Shown here piece after piece: positions 1 through 8,468 of a DNA stretch of 64,000 bases (positions are counted from its first letter, which is position 1; every line of letters starts with the position of its first letter). The stretch comes from Methylobacterium mesophilicum SR1.6/6. GTDB lineage: Bacteria; Pseudomonadota; Alphaproteobacteria; Rhizobiales; Beijerinckiaceae. The DNA lies in NCBI RefSeq assembly GCF_000364445.2, contig NZ_CP043538.1:4173447-4237446 (forward strand). The letters run 5' to 3'. The position numbers and the translations under genes are program-made. Under the pieces are notes generated by a model, which saw only the letters and a program-made list of their open reading frames with translations, searched no databases and was not told where the DNA came from.

Positions 1-726
1 CAGGAATGTCTCGCCGGGGACGCGCCGTCCCGAGGGAAGGGCCCGGTGCGAGGCGTCCACGCCCTCGCAGGCCAGCGCCTGGGCGAGATCCTGGGCGGTC
101 GGGCCCGGCACCATCCCGCCTTCGACGCTCAGTACGAGGACCCGTTCGGCCCGCCGCAGGAACGGCATGGCGAAAGCCACCGCCCGGGCGGTCTCGGTGG
201 AGCCGTTCCAGGCGATCAACACCGACGTGCCCAGACTCGCCGGCGGCTCGGGCGGGGCGAGCAGGATCGGACGGCCGCTCTCGAACAGCGCGGTCTCGAA
301 GGTTGTCATGCGCGGCGCGTTGTCGGTGGTTCCCGGTCGACCCACCACGGTGGCCGAGAACAGCCGCGCATACTGGCCCAGGAAGGCGTCGCCCGTCGGC
401 ACGTCCTGGCGCCATCGGTAGCGTGGGCCCGCGTCGGCAACCCGCTCGGGGATGCACAGGCCGTCGCGGGCGTGGCGCGGGATGCCGGCCGCATCCATGA
501 ACGCGACGAAGCGGCCGCCCGCCTCCTCGGCCTCGGCCCGGTCGGCTTCCTCGTCCCGCAGCCAGGTCATGCCGCCGACCATGTCGACGGGGACGTACTC
601 GGCCAGCGCCGGACGCAGGGACACGCCCTCGATCAGGCTGCCGAAGCGCGCCGCCGCCAGCCGTGTCGTCTCGAAGACGGAGGGCAGGGCATCGTGCATC
701 GCGACGGGTACGAGCAGGGTCTTCAT
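1..726 (-). CDS. Universal stress protein (UspA family), 3' end cut by window edge
   Basis: Cytoplasmic UspA-fold protein, probably nucleotide binding. The minus-strand frame starts at an ATG at 726-724 (MKTLLVPVAMHDALPSV) and runs off the left edge after 242 codons, so the C-terminus is not seen. Residues 1-155 form one Usp-like domain (beta strand KTLLVPV, then a helix ending in AARFGS) and a second begins near residue 167 (TSVLIAWNGSTETARAV), which is the typical start of a Usp domain. It is therefore probably a tandem Usp of about 270-280 residues. The ATP-binding glycine motif near the end would lie outside the window. Family assignment is good; its specific stress role is not shown by sequence. 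Confidence 0.85.
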   Translation of the reverse strand, partial: MKTLLVPVAMHDALPSVFETTRLAAARFGSLIEGVSLRPALAEYVPVDMVGGMTWLRDEEADRAEAEEAGGRFVAFMDAAGIPRHARDGLCIPERVADAGPRYRWRQDVPTGDAFLGQYARLFSATVVGRPGTTDNAPRMTTFETALFESGRPILLAPPEPPASLGTSVLIAWNGSTETARAVAFAMPFLRRAERVLVLSVEGGMVPGPTAQDLAQALACEGVDASHRALPSGRRVPGETFL

Positions 727-750
727 GGCGGCGTCCTCCTCGGCGGCAGG

Positions 751-1899
751 CTAATCCGGGTGGCGCCCGTGGGAAACCGGTAGGGAGACGGCACCCACAC
801 GGTTCTGCCCGGCGCCGGGATCGAGGAGGGCGCGGACCCGGCGGGTCAGCGGCCGCTCCACGCAGCGGTGGACCAGCAGCGCAGCCGCGACGCTCGCCAC
901 CAGCATCAGGACCATCCCGCCCCAAGGATAGGCCGCCGACGCGAGGCCGGACCTGACCAGGCCCTCGCGCACGAGCCGCAGGGCGAAGGGATGCACGAGG
1001 TAGAGGGCGTAGGACGCATCCCCGAGTGCCACGAGGCCGCGCACCGCGTCCGGCAACCGCGCGCGCGCTCCCGCATCCCGACCCGGCCCGAGGGCGGAGG
1101 CCACCAGCAGGGCCGCGGGGACACCGACGAGGAGCGGCCGAAGAAACCCGTCGGCGCCGTCGAGGCCTGCCAAGGCGCGGGCGGACACGAGAAGACCGAG
1201 CACACCGAGGCCTGCGAGCCCGAACCGGGCTGCAGCGGACGGCCGAAAACCTTCACGATAGGCGAGGGCGAGCCCCGCACCGGCGGCGAATTCGAGGACG
1301 ATGGGATCCGCCCAGAAGCGGAGCGGCAGCGGCAGATCCGACGCGATCGTCCCGGCGGCGACGAGGAGCACGAGGACCGCGGCCAGCCACGCGACCGCGC
1401 CGCGCCGGCCGAAGCCCAGCCCGAGAGCGAAGATCACGTAGAAGAAGGCTTCGTAGTTCAGGGTCCAGCCCAGCCCGTAGAGGGGCTGGACGGTGCCATC
1501 CGGACGGGCCGCGGGCCAGAACAGGAAACCGGCCACGAGCGCGCCGGGATCCCGCACGAGGCCCGCGGCTTCCCCGAGGAGATCGGGCCGCACGAGCGCG
1601 ATGAGCAGGAAGACCAGGCTCATCAGCCAGTAGAGGGGCACCACCCGCGCGACCCGGTGGGCGAGGAACCGCGCCCGGCCGCCGGGCACGCGGAACAGGC
1701 GGTCGCTCGCGTGCACGATGACGAGGCCGGAGATCACGAAGAACAGATCGACCCCGCCCCACCACGGCAGGAGGGTCTGTGGATCGAGCTCCGGGCCGGC
1801 ACCGCGCGCGGCCATCAGGCCCGCCTCATGCCGCGCGTGGTGCCACGCCACCGTCAGGGCGGCCAGCGCGCGCAGGACCTGAACGCCGACGAGGATCAC
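751..1899 (-). CDS. Acyltransferase 3 family membrane protein (OafA/YrhL type)
   Basis: Integral membrane O-acyltransferase of about 382 residues, a family that acylates cell-surface sugars or other exported molecules. The N-terminus VQVLRALAALTVAWHH is the family signature helix with its paired histidines, followed by GGVDLFFVISGLVIV, the second signature. About ten hydrophobic segments follow. The chosen start is GTG at 1899, just before ILVGVQVLRA; the frame stays open far upstream but that part is arginine/proline-rich out-of-frame-like sequence with no family match. The substrate cannot be told: no polysaccharide genes lie beside it. It ends 24 bases beyond the Usp gene start, so the two may share a transcript. 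Confidence 0.85.
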   Translation of the reverse strand: MILVGVQVLRALAALTVAWHHARHEAGLMAARGAGPELDPQTLLPWWGGVDLFFVISGLVIVHASDRLFRVPGGRARFLAHRVARVVPLYWLMSLVFLLIALVRPDLLGEAAGLVRDPGALVAGFLFWPAARPDGTVQPLYGLGWTLNYEAFFYVIFALGLGFGRRGAVAWLAAVLVLLVAAGTIASDLPLPLRFWADPIVLEFAAGAGLALAYREGFRPSAAARFGLAGLGVLGLLVSARALAGLDGADGFLRPLLVGVPAALLVASALGPGRDAGARARLPDAVRGLVALGDASYALYLVHPFALRLVREGLVRSGLASAAYPWGGMVLMLVASVAAALLVHRCVERPLTRRVRALLDPGAGQNRVGAVSLPVSHGRHPD

Positions 1900-2336
1900 C
1901 GGGCGGCCGCGCGGATTGCCGGGGTCCCGTCCCCCGAACGGAGGGTCGGTGAACCGTGTCCGCGCCTTTCCCGCCCGCTCCCGGAGGGGAGCGGTGATGC
2001 GCGAAGGCGGTCGGGCCACTGCGCGGAGGGGCAGGGCAAGGCCGCAGAGGCCGACGTGTGCCCCCTCCGGTGCAGGCTGCGGTGTTCGCACATCTCGAAC
2101 AGGCAATCTGGGCCATCGCGGTCCAGTCGCGAACGCTGATCTCCACGCGTACGTCCACCCGACTGATCCCGTCGTCCCGGTTGGGATCCGACTTGGCCCG
2201 AAGCGAAAACCGCAGGAACCATAAGCTGATGGCCTCGTTGACGCACCAATTCGCGAACGCGTCGACGCGAGCTCTCGCCTCGCCGCATGGTATGGACCAT
2301 GCCCGTTCGCGCATCCATCTCGAACCAGAGGTCCCG
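1900..2336. other. 437-bp intergenic region between divergent genes
   Basis: Separates the minus-strand acyltransferase gene from the plus-strand DUF4142-like gene, so it must hold both promoters. Several open frames cross it but they are arginine/proline-rich and have no ribosome-binding site or recognisable motif. I see no RNA gene or clear operator here. Confidence 0.4.
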
Positions 2337-3041
2337 ATGCTGAAGAACTATGCTGCCGCCTCCGCGCTGGTCCTGGCGCTGTCGAGCCCGGCTTTCGCCC
2401 AGGGCGCCAACGACTTCCGCCTCCAGTCGATGCAGGCGAACGCCTTCGAGATCCAGTCCTCGCAAATCGCCCTGTCCAAGTCGCGCAACCCGCGCGTTCG
2501 GTCCTACGCCCAGGAGGTGATCCGCGATCACCGCGCCGCCAACGTGGCGCTCGCCGGCGGTCAGCCCGGCATGATGGCCGGTGGCGATCCGGGCCTCGGC
2601 GGTCTTGTGACGGCTCCGATCGCGGTGGCAGGCAGCGCCGTGGGCGCCGGTGTTGGCGCGGCGACCGGTGCGGTCGGCGGCACCCTGGCGGGCGGCCCGG
2701 TCGGCGGCCTCGAAGGCGCGGGCGCCGGAGCGGCGCGGGGTGCCGCGGCGGGTGGCCAGATCGGCCGCGGGGACGTGGCGGCCACGGGCGCCTCGACTCT
2801 GGTGGCCCCGAGCCCCGAGCAGCAGGCGATGCTGTCCGAATTGTCGGCGGCCCCGGCTGGAGCGCGCTTCGACCGTCTGTACGCCGCTCAGCAGATCCAG
2901 GCGCACCAGATGACGATTGCCATGACCCAGGCCTATGCCCAGGGCGGCCCGAACCCGGCCTTGCGCAACTACGCCCAGCAGGCCCTTCCGGCCCTGCAGA
3001 TGCACATGCAGCAGGCTCAGCGGCTGCCGGGCGCCATGTGA
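2337..3041 (+). CDS. Exported DUF4142-like protein with a Gly/Ala-rich insertion
   Basis: Periplasmic protein of 234 residues. Start ATG 2337 gives a clean signal peptide (LKNYAAASALVLALSSPAFAQ). Residues about 22-70 (FEIQSSQIALSKS...VRSYAQEVIRDHRAAN) match the first helices of the DUF4142 ferritin-like four-helix domain, and residues about 165-230 (ARFDRLYAAQQIQAHQM, LRNYAQQALPALQMHM) match its last two helices. Between them lies about 80 residues of glycine- and alanine-rich sequence with GxxxG spacing, which does not belong to the usual compact domain. Function of DUF4142 proteins is unknown; they are common in stress-tolerant alphaproteobacteria. A strong terminator follows at 3093. Confidence 0.8.
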   Translation: MLKNYAAASALVLALSSPAFAQGANDFRLQSMQANAFEIQSSQIALSKSRNPRVRSYAQEVIRDHRAANVALAGGQPGMMAGGDPGLGGLVTAPIAVAGSAVGAGVGAATGAVGGTLAGGPVGGLEGAGAGAARGAAAGGQIGRGDVAATGASTLVAPSPEQQAMLSELSAAPAGARFDRLYAAQQIQAHQMTIAMTQAYAQGGPNPALRNYAQQALPALQMHMQQAQRLPGAM

Positions 3042-3092
3042 GGCGCCCCACAAAGTAGAACGACGCGCGGCCCGGCCGAGACCGGGCCGGCA

Positions 3093-3122
3093 GGCGGCGG
3101 GTGCGAGCCCGCCGCCTTTTTT
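3093..3122 (+). terminator. Rho-independent terminator of the DUF4142-like gene
   Basis: Perfect 9-bp stem GGCGGCGGG / CCCGCCGCC with a six-base loop, followed directly by six T residues, 52 bases after the stop codon. It sits between convergent genes and, having T residues only on the plus side, serves the plus-strand gene. Confidence 0.9.
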
Positions 3123-3136
3123 GCGTTGGATCGGCC

Positions 3137-3802
3137 TCAGTCGCACGCGATGGCGGCAACCGAGCGGACGGCGAGCCCAGCGGTATCCAGCGGCGGCTTG
3201 AACTCGCCGGTTTTAGGGTCGCACACGAGGAGGGATCCGGTCGCCACGCCGAAATGCGCGCCGTGAAGCTGGGTCCGTCCGTCGTCAACCCGCTCCTTCA
3301 CGAATGGGAAGGTCATCAGGTTCTCGAGGCTCTGCTTGACCACGGCGTATTCCAGCTGCGTCAGGTAGTCCGGCGCGCTGGGATCGCCCGCCTTCGACTC
3401 CGCCTGCCCCACGAGAGAGACCCATTTGCCGATGAAGTCGCCCGGAGACAGCGGCTTGGCCTTGTTGGCGTAGGCCTTGATGCCGCCGCAGGTGGCGTGG
3501 CCGAGCACGACGATGTGCTTCACTTCCAGGGCCTGGACGGCGAATTCCAGGGCTGCCGAAGTGCCGTGGTACTGGCCGTCCGGCTGATAGACCGGCACGA
3601 TGTTGGCGACGTTGCGGATCGTGAACAGCTCACCCGGACCGGCATTGAAGATCGCGCTGGGCGAGACACGGCTGTCGCAGCAGCTGATGATCAGGATCTC
3701 GGGGTTCTGGGACGAGGCGAGTTGCGCGAAGCGCCGGCGCTCCGTCGGGAAGCGGTCCTGCAGGAAAGACCGGTATCCTTCAGTCAGGTATACGGGGAAC
3801 AT
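3137..3802 (-). CDS. Beta-class carbonic anhydrase
   Basis: Zinc enzyme interconverting CO2 and bicarbonate in the cytoplasm. 221 residues, normal length. The zinc and catalytic signature is complete: C41-x-D43-S-R45 (CCDSR), then H102 and C105 in GHATCGG. The adjoining ALEVKHIVVLGH strand and the GTSAALEFAV helix are typical. Start: an in-frame TTG precedes the ATG at 3802, but GGAG lies 8 bases before the ATG, so the ATG is chosen. In a methylotroph such an enzyme could supply bicarbonate to carboxylases, but nothing in the neighbourhood ties it to a pathway. A Nudix gene lies 45 bases upstream on the same strand. Confidence 0.95.
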   Translation of the reverse strand: MFPVYLTEGYRSFLQDRFPTERRRFAQLASSQNPEILIISCCDSRVSPSAIFNAGPGELFTIRNVANIVPVYQPDGQYHGTSAALEFAVQALEVKHIVVLGHATCGGIKAYANKAKPLSPGDFIGKWVSLVGQAESKAGDPSAPDYLTQLEYAVVKQSLENLMTFPFVKERVDDGRTQLHGAHFGVATGSLLVCDPKTGEFKPPLDTAGLAVRSVAAIACD

Positions 3803-3847
3803 CAATTCGTCTCCGGTTAGAGGAAACCGCGTCTCGCGGAGTGGAAC

Positions 3848-4363
3848 TCAAGGATCCTGCCAAGTCAGAACGCGCGGCTGGGCTGGAATAGTCCCGGCGG
3901 CGACTTCGGCTGCAAGGTCGGCGAGGCCCGCCGGCTCGACGCGCGCGCCGCTGGCACGCAATTCGTCGAGGGGCCACCAGCGCGTCCCGATCACGGGATT
4001 GTCCTCGGTCTCGGCGAGGCGGCTCGTGTCGACGCGGTCGTCGGGCAGGCGGACCAGGAAGTAGCGCTCGCGGGCATCCCGGGACTGGCGGAACAGGTGA
4101 AACGGCCCGTCGCAGACGGCGACGAGCGGGCCGATCGCGACGTCGTCCCGGCCGATCTCCTCTCCCAGTTCGCGCCGGCAGGCCGTGACGTGATCCTCAC
4201 CCGGCTCCAGGCCGCCGCCCGGCATGAACCAGAATCGCAGGGGCTCACCGTCCGCGCCTCTAGTATGGACCGACGCGTAGGCGATCAGCAGGATCCGGTC
4301 GTGCGGATCCAGGACGACCGCACGGGCGATGTGTCGGATCGGGAAAGGGTTCGCGGCGCTCAT
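3848..4363 (-). CDS. Nudix hydrolase
   Basis: 171-residue enzyme hydrolysing a nucleoside diphosphate linked to another moiety. The Nudix box is complete: G, five residues, E, seven residues, REL-G-EE-I-G (GGGLEPGED...CRRELGEEIG), which binds the catalytic magnesium. The preceding strand ARAVVLDPHDRILLIAY is the usual first strand of the fold. Start ATG 4363 is just before SAANPFPIRH. The sequence does not say which nucleotide is used; the FWFMPGGGLEPGE form is seen in many broad-range Nudix proteins. It precedes the carbonic anhydrase gene on the same strand by 45 bases, so the pair may be co-transcribed. Confidence 0.9.
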   Translation of the reverse strand: MSAANPFPIRHIARAVVLDPHDRILLIAYASVHTRGADGEPLRFWFMPGGGLEPGEDHVTACRRELGEEIGRDDVAIGPLVAVCDGPFHLFRQSRDARERYFLVRLPDDRVDTSRLAETEDNPVIGTRWWPLDELRASGARVEPAGLADLAAEVAAGTIPAQPRVLTWQDP

Positions 4364-4867
4364 GCGACCGAAGCTAGGGCGCGACTTGAGCGCTGGACAC
4401 CGCTTGTGGTCCCGTAGGCGCGCGCGCGCCGCTTCGGAAAACACAGCTCTCGCCTTCATCCATCGAGGGCGCGTGAGGGTAGCGGAGGTGCCGCTGGAAT
4501 GCGGCCTGATGTGCGTGGCCATCAGGAGAATGCTTCGGGCGCTGTGGCGCCTCTGACCGAAGCGCGGTCGAAGGTCCCGATGTCCGGGGGCTTGCGCGAT
4601 CGCGCTCTTCATCACCGACGCCGCGCCGAATCCCGCGAAGGCCGCAGCTCCATGCGGCGCTCGTCACAGTTCGACCGCAACGTCTTCCAATGAGCCTACC
4701 GCTGAGGGATTACAGCGGCTTCCAAAGCGTATGAAATCTGACATCTTCGAATGCTGTATTCGTTTTTGAAAATTGCGTTGACAACGAATCTTATCTACGC
4801 GAATGTAGTATTCGCTCAATCTAAATGTGGGCAAGTCCACGAAGATCAATTCTATGGAGGATGTCCG
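4364..4867. other. 504-bp intergenic region, AT-rich near its right end
   Basis: Lies between the divergent Nudix gene and a small exported protein gene. The first 350 bases show nothing recognisable. From about 4725 the base composition drops sharply in GC, and it contains two inverted repeats and a TTGACA hexamer, annotated separately. Confidence 0.5.
4748..4815 (+). promoter_or_regulatory. Two matching inverted repeats flanking a TTGACA box
   Basis: CGAAT-5-ATTCG at 4748-4762 and GCGAAT-5-ATTCGC at 4799-4815 share half-sites and spacer length; their centres are about 52 bp apart, close to five helical turns. A perfect TTGACA lies between them at 4778-4783, though no good -10 hexamer follows at 16-18 bases. 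This is what a pair of operators for one dimeric regulator, on the same face of the helix, would look like. The regulated gene would be the one at 4868. The regulator is not known. Confidence 0.5.
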
Positions 4868-5365
4868 ATGCCGCTCGCGCTGCGTTTCTCCACCACGGCC
4901 CTGTTGCTTCTGACCGGAGCGACAGGCGCCATTGCCATGCCGATGGGCGGCACCTTCACCCTGCACTACGACGGCCAGAACGTGCAGCCGATCGCGCCCG
5001 GCAAGATGAAGATCGAGGAGCGCGGCTCCGGCATCAACAGGAGCCCTGGCCAGCCCCTCGACAACGCTCAGGTCACCATCGTCGAAACGGTGACGCTGGA
5101 GAGCGGGCAGGGTCCGCTGAAGGGCACGATCACCTTCGCCACGCCGAACGGGGCGGCGACGAGCCCGTTCACCGGCCGTGTCGTGACGGACGCGCAGGGT
5201 CGGATCACCGCCATGGGCACCTTCAAGGTCGCCAAGGCGACGGGGGCGTTCGCAGGCCTGAAGGGCACCGGATCGTTCACCACCGTCTTCGCATCGCAAA
5301 CCGACCAGACAACCGAATGGCGCGGCGAGTTCAAGCCACCGCCTGCCCTGGCCTCGTCGCGCTGA
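4868..5365 (+). CDS. Small exported protein of unknown function
   Basis: 165 residues with an N-terminal signal peptide (LRFSTTALLLLTGATGAIA). The mature part has alternating strands ending in KATGAFAGLKGTGSFTTVF and WRGEF, a pattern seen in small secreted beta-barrel (lipocalin- or allene-oxide-cyclase-like) proteins, where a G-x-F-x-x-LKGxG motif is common; this resemblance is weak and only suggestive. Start ATG 4868 has GGAGG six bases upstream. The upstream AT-rich region with paired palindromes suggests tight regulation. No cysteine pair or metal motif is evident. Confidence 0.75.
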   Translation: MPLALRFSTTALLLLTGATGAIAMPMGGTFTLHYDGQNVQPIAPGKMKIEERGSGINRSPGQPLDNAQVTIVETVTLESGQGPLKGTITFATPNGAATSPFTGRVVTDAQGRITAMGTFKVAKATGAFAGLKGTGSFTTVFASQTDQTTEWRGEFKPPPALASSR

Positions 5366-5377
5366 GACGTACCGCGC

Positions 5378-6130
5378 TCACGGGATCCGCTGAGTCTCGC
5401 CCACGGCCGGCGCCCATATGACAACCGGCAGGCCGTGCGCGTCCTGCGCAGGCGGGTCGGGGAGAGGCCGAGCCCGCCCCGCGAGGATGTCGGCTGCCAC
5501 CACCAGAGCCGCCAAGGCGTCGAGGTGGTCGTCCTCGGGCACGCCCTTGACGCGGGCATCGAGCAGGGTCTTCGGCAGCCCCGCCGCGGCGAGAAGCGCC
5601 CGCCGGAGATCGAGGCCCCGCCGGGCGTCGCGCCCCTTCTTCGCCAGGCCGAGAGGCCGGTCGCCGTTGAGGGCGTGGAACGCGACTTCCGGGTGGACCT
5701 CGTGAACCCGTCCGCGCACCTCCGGGCGCGCTCGCAGGAGCGTGTCGACCGCGCGGACGTAGCGAAAGATGTTGTAGCCTTGGATGGAAGGCGCGAAGGT
5801 CGGCTCGCTTGCGGCGCGCGAGGCGGCCTTGGCGGCGTCGTAGTCGGACGCGTAGACGGCGGCCCGCGGCGGCATCGGGAAGACCGACGACCGTGCCGGA
5901 CCGAGGCGGGCGCGCGCCGCGCGATCGGCCGCCCGGCCGCCGCCGAGGATCCGGTCGGGCAAGCCGATCGGCACGTCGATCCCAACGATCAGTGGGCGCT
6001 CCGGCGCGTCGAGGAGGGCGGCCACGTCGGGAAAGAGGCCGCAGCGGTGTCGTCCGGGATCGTCAAGATCGAGGAGCGCGCCCGCCCAGGCTCCGCGGCA
6101 TCCGTCCAGTCCCGCGACCCAGCGCGCCAT
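5378..6130 (-). CDS. DUF429 domain protein (predicted RNase H-like)
   Basis: 250 residues. The N-terminus VAGLDGCRGAWAGALLD, the IVGIDVPIGLP strand-loop and HEVHPEVAFHALNG are the three signatures of DUF429, a family predicted to share the RNase H-like fold with acidic residues at the strand ends. The C-terminal DDHLDALAALVVA helix carries a further conserved Asp pair. Biochemical role is unknown. Start ATG 6130 gives MARWVAGLDGC with no upstream family sequence. The gene converges with the exported-protein gene, stop to stop with 12 bases between. Confidence 0.85.
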   Translation of the reverse strand: MARWVAGLDGCRGAWAGALLDLDDPGRHRCGLFPDVAALLDAPERPLIVGIDVPIGLPDRILGGGRAADRAARARLGPARSSVFPMPPRAAVYASDYDAAKAASRAASEPTFAPSIQGYNIFRYVRAVDTLLRARPEVRGRVHEVHPEVAFHALNGDRPLGLAKKGRDARRGLDLRRALLAAAGLPKTLLDARVKGVPEDDHLDALAALVVAADILAGRARPLPDPPAQDAHGLPVVIWAPAVGETQRIP

Positions 6131-6233
6131 GTCGTGTCTCCCCGCGGCCCGCGCCCTCGGCGCTTCTTGCCCCTCCGCCCGCAGAAAGCTATCCGCGTCG
6201 CGGCGGGCACCGCCGCCGCCCGGGAGAAGCGTG

Positions 6234-7115
6234 ATGAGCGAGATCCGTCCCCGCCGCAGCGTGCTGGCCATGCCCGGCGCCAACGCCCGGGCCCTGGAAA
6301 AGGCACGGTCGCTCCCCGCCGACGTGATTCTGATCGACCTCGAGGACGGCACCGCCCCGGAGGCCAAGGCGGCGGCGCGCGCGCAGGTCGCCGCGGCCGT
6401 GGCCGCCCGCGGCTTCGGCCCCCGCGAGGTGGTGGTGCGGATCAATCCGCCCGAGACCGAGGACGGCGAGGCCGACCTCGTCGCGCTGGCTCCGGTCGCC
6501 CCGGACGCGATCCTCGTGCCCAAGGTCCGCACGTCGGACACGCTGATCGCCGTCGGTTCCCGCCTTCGCCGCCTCGGCGCGCCGCTCGCCACGCGGGTCT
6601 GGGCGATGATCGAGACGCCGATGGCGGTGGTGAACGCCGCCGAGATCGCCGGCGCCGCCCGCGACGTGGACGGGCGTCTCTCCGCCCTCGTGATCGGTCC
6701 CAACGACCTCCTCAAGGCAGCTCGCATCCGGCCGCCTGGACGGGCGGCCCTGATTCCCTGGCTTATGACTGTGCTGGCCGCCGCGCGGGCCTACGAGATC
6801 GCGGCGATCGACGGCGTGTTCACGGATCTCCGGGACGCGACCGGGTTCGAGGCCGAGTGCACGCAGGGTCGCGACCTCGGTTTCGACGGCAAGATGCTGA
6901 TCCACCCGAGCCAGATCGGCCCTGCCAACGTTGCCTTCGGGCCGGATGACGGGGAGATCGCCGAGGCACGGCGGATGCTCGACGTCTTCGACGCCCCGGA
7001 GAACCGCGCCCTCGGGGTTGTCGCCGTCGACGGGAAGATGGTCGAGCGCCTCCACGTCGAGGCCGCTCGTCGGACGCTCGCGATGGCCGAGGCGATCGTG
7101 CGGCTCGGCGCGTGA
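6234..7115 (+). CDS. HpcH/HpaI aldolase family CoA-ester lyase (CitE-like)
   Basis: 293-residue TIM-barrel enzyme of the citrate lyase beta / malyl-CoA lyase family, cleaving or hydrolysing a CoA ester of a hydroxy-dicarboxylic acid with Mg2+. Signatures: RRSVLAMPGANARALEKA at the start, VILIDLEDGTAP (metal Asp/Glu), VRINPPETEDG, KVRTSD, WAMIETPMAVVNA (metal Glu), LVIGPNDLLKA, and GFDGKMLIHPSQIGP near the end. Methylobacterium uses malyl-CoA lyase and (3S)-malyl-CoA thioesterase in one-carbon metabolism, and this could be a paralogue of either, but the main serine-cycle genes are not nearby. It overlaps the following dut gene by four bases (GTGA). Confidence 0.85.
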   Translation: MSEIRPRRSVLAMPGANARALEKARSLPADVILIDLEDGTAPEAKAAARAQVAAAVAARGFGPREVVVRINPPETEDGEADLVALAPVAPDAILVPKVRTSDTLIAVGSRLRRLGAPLATRVWAMIETPMAVVNAAEIAGAARDVDGRLSALVIGPNDLLKAARIRPPGRAALIPWLMTVLAAARAYEIAAIDGVFTDLRDATGFEAECTQGRDLGFDGKMLIHPSQIGPANVAFGPDDGEIAEARRMLDVFDAPENRALGVVAVDGKMVERLHVEAARRTLAMAEAIVRLGA

Positions 7116-7582
7116 GCGCGCTGCCGGAAATCGGCCTGCGGCTGCTCGATCCGCGGCTGCCCGGCTGGGGATTTCCGCGCTGGGGCTCCTCGGCCGCGGC
7201 AGGCCTCGATCTGCACGCCTGCCTCGACGCGCCGCTGGTCCTGCCGCCCCAAGCCAAGCCGGCTCTGATTCCGGCGGGGTTCAGCGTGCTCATCCGCGAT
7301 CCCGCATGGTGCGGGCTGATCTTTCCCCGCTCCGGACGTGGACACCGCGAGGGCTTGGTGCTGGGCAACGGTACCGGCGTCATCGACGCGGATTACGAGG
7401 GGCCGTTGATGGTCTCCGCCTGGAATCGGGACGCGACGGAGCCGGTCCGGATCGAGCCGGGCGAGCGAATCGCGCAGCTCGTCTTCACGCGCATCACGCG
7501 ACCGGTGCTCACAGTACTGGAGGGTGAGGCCGGTCCCGCCTCCGCACGCGGATCGGGCGGCTTCGGGTCGAGCGGGCGGTAG
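7112..7582 (+). CDS. dut: Deoxyuridine 5'-triphosphate nucleotidohydrolase (dUTPase)
   Basis: Hydrolyses dUTP to dUMP and pyrophosphate, keeping uracil out of DNA and feeding thymidylate synthesis. 156 residues, normal for the trimeric enzyme. All five motifs are present: AGLDLHA (1), PRSG (2), GNGTGVIDADYEG (3, catalytic Asp and Tyr), GERIAQLVF (4) and the C-terminal arm RGSGGFGSSG (5). Motif 2 continues RGHREGL instead of the more common LA, a small variation. The GTG start overlaps the preceding lyase stop by four bases, so translation is probably coupled. Confidence 0.95.
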   Translation: MSALPEIGLRLLDPRLPGWGFPRWGSSAAAGLDLHACLDAPLVLPPQAKPALIPAGFSVLIRDPAWCGLIFPRSGRGHREGLVLGNGTGVIDADYEGPLMVSAWNRDATEPVRIEPGERIAQLVFTRITRPVLTVLEGEAGPASARGSGGFGSSGR

Positions 7583-7592
7583 GCCCAGCCCC

Positions 7593-8468
7593 TCAGTCGA
7601 GCGTCGTCCCCAACCGACCGGCCAGATCCTGGATGAACTGGAAGGCGGTCCGGCCCGAGCGCGAGCCGCGGGTCGTGGCCCATTCGAGGGACTCGGCGCG
7701 CAGCTGCTCCGGCGGCACCGCGAGACCGTAGCGCTCGGCATAGGCGCGGATCATCGCCAGGTACTCGTCCTGGCTGCACTTGTGGAAGCCGAGCCAGAGG
7801 CCGAACCGGTCGGAGAGCGAGACCTTCTCCTCCACAGCCTCGCCGGGATTGATCGCGGTGGAGCGCTCGTTCTCCATCATGTCGCGGGCGAGCAGGTGGC
7901 GGCGGTTGGAGGTGGCGTAGAACAACACGTTCCCGGGCCGGCCCTCGATGCCGCCGTCGAGCGCTGTCTTGAGCGACTTGTACGAAGTGTCGTCGGCGTC
8001 GAACGAGAGGTCGTCGCAGTAGACCAGCCAGCGGTGCGGGTCGGGCCGCAGCAGCGCCATCAGGTCCGGCAGGGCCTCGATATCTTCGCGGTGGATCTCC
8101 ACGAGTTTCATGGGCAGGCTGCCGACGGGGCGGCGCGCGTTGATCTCGGCATGGGCCGCCTTGACCAGCGAGGATTTTCCCATGCCGCGGGCGCCCCACA
8201 GCAGGGCATTGTTGGCCGGCAGGCCGCGGGCGAAGCGCTCGGTGTTCTCCACCAGGGTGTCGCGCGCCCGGTCGATGCCGGTGAGCAGTCCCATCTCCAC
8301 ACGCGCCACCTGCGGCACCGGCGTGAGCCGGCGTTCCGGCCCCCACAGGAAGGCGTCGGCCGCCTCGGGGTCGAAGGCCGGCGGGACCGCGGGCGCAGTC
8401 CGCTCCAGAGCGGTGGCGATGCGCTCCAGAAGAGGCATCAGGGCGTCGAGGGTCGTCGGGCTCGTCAT
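7593..8468 (-). CDS. DUF815 family AAA ATPase
   Basis: 291-residue ATP-binding protein with Walker A GARGMGKSS (about residue 92) and a Walker B-like strand WLVYCDDLSFD, followed by the sensor strand VLFYATSNRRHLL with Asn. This arrangement defines the DUF815 group of AAA proteins, of unknown function. In many alphaproteobacteria the gene lies beside yajC-secDF; here it is on the far side of serS (see findings). Start ATG 8468. It converges with dut, with ten bases between stops. Confidence 0.85.
   Translation of the reverse strand: MTSPTTLDALMPLLERIATALERTAPAVPPAFDPEAADAFLWGPERRLTPVPQVARVEMGLLTGIDRARDTLVENTERFARGLPANNALLWGARGMGKSSLVKAAHAEINARRPVGSLPMKLVEIHREDIEALPDLMALLRPDPHRWLVYCDDLSFDADDTSYKSLKTALDGGIEGRPGNVLFYATSNRRHLLARDMMENERSTAINPGEAVEEKVSLSDRFGLWLGFHKCSQDEYLAMIRAYAERYGLAVPPEQLRAESLEWATTRGSRSGRTAFQFIQDLAGRLGTTLD

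Noticed and set aside
751..3288. An 845-codon frame extending the acyltransferase far upstream
   Set aside because: The upstream 463 codons are arginine/proline-rich, run antisense through the DUF4142 gene, and lack any domain; the family begins at codon 464.
4778..4783. TTGACA as the -35 box of a strong promoter for the 4868 gene
   Set aside because: No acceptable -10 hexamer at 16-18 bases; TAGTAT at 4806 is 22 bases away. It is kept only as part of the operator description.
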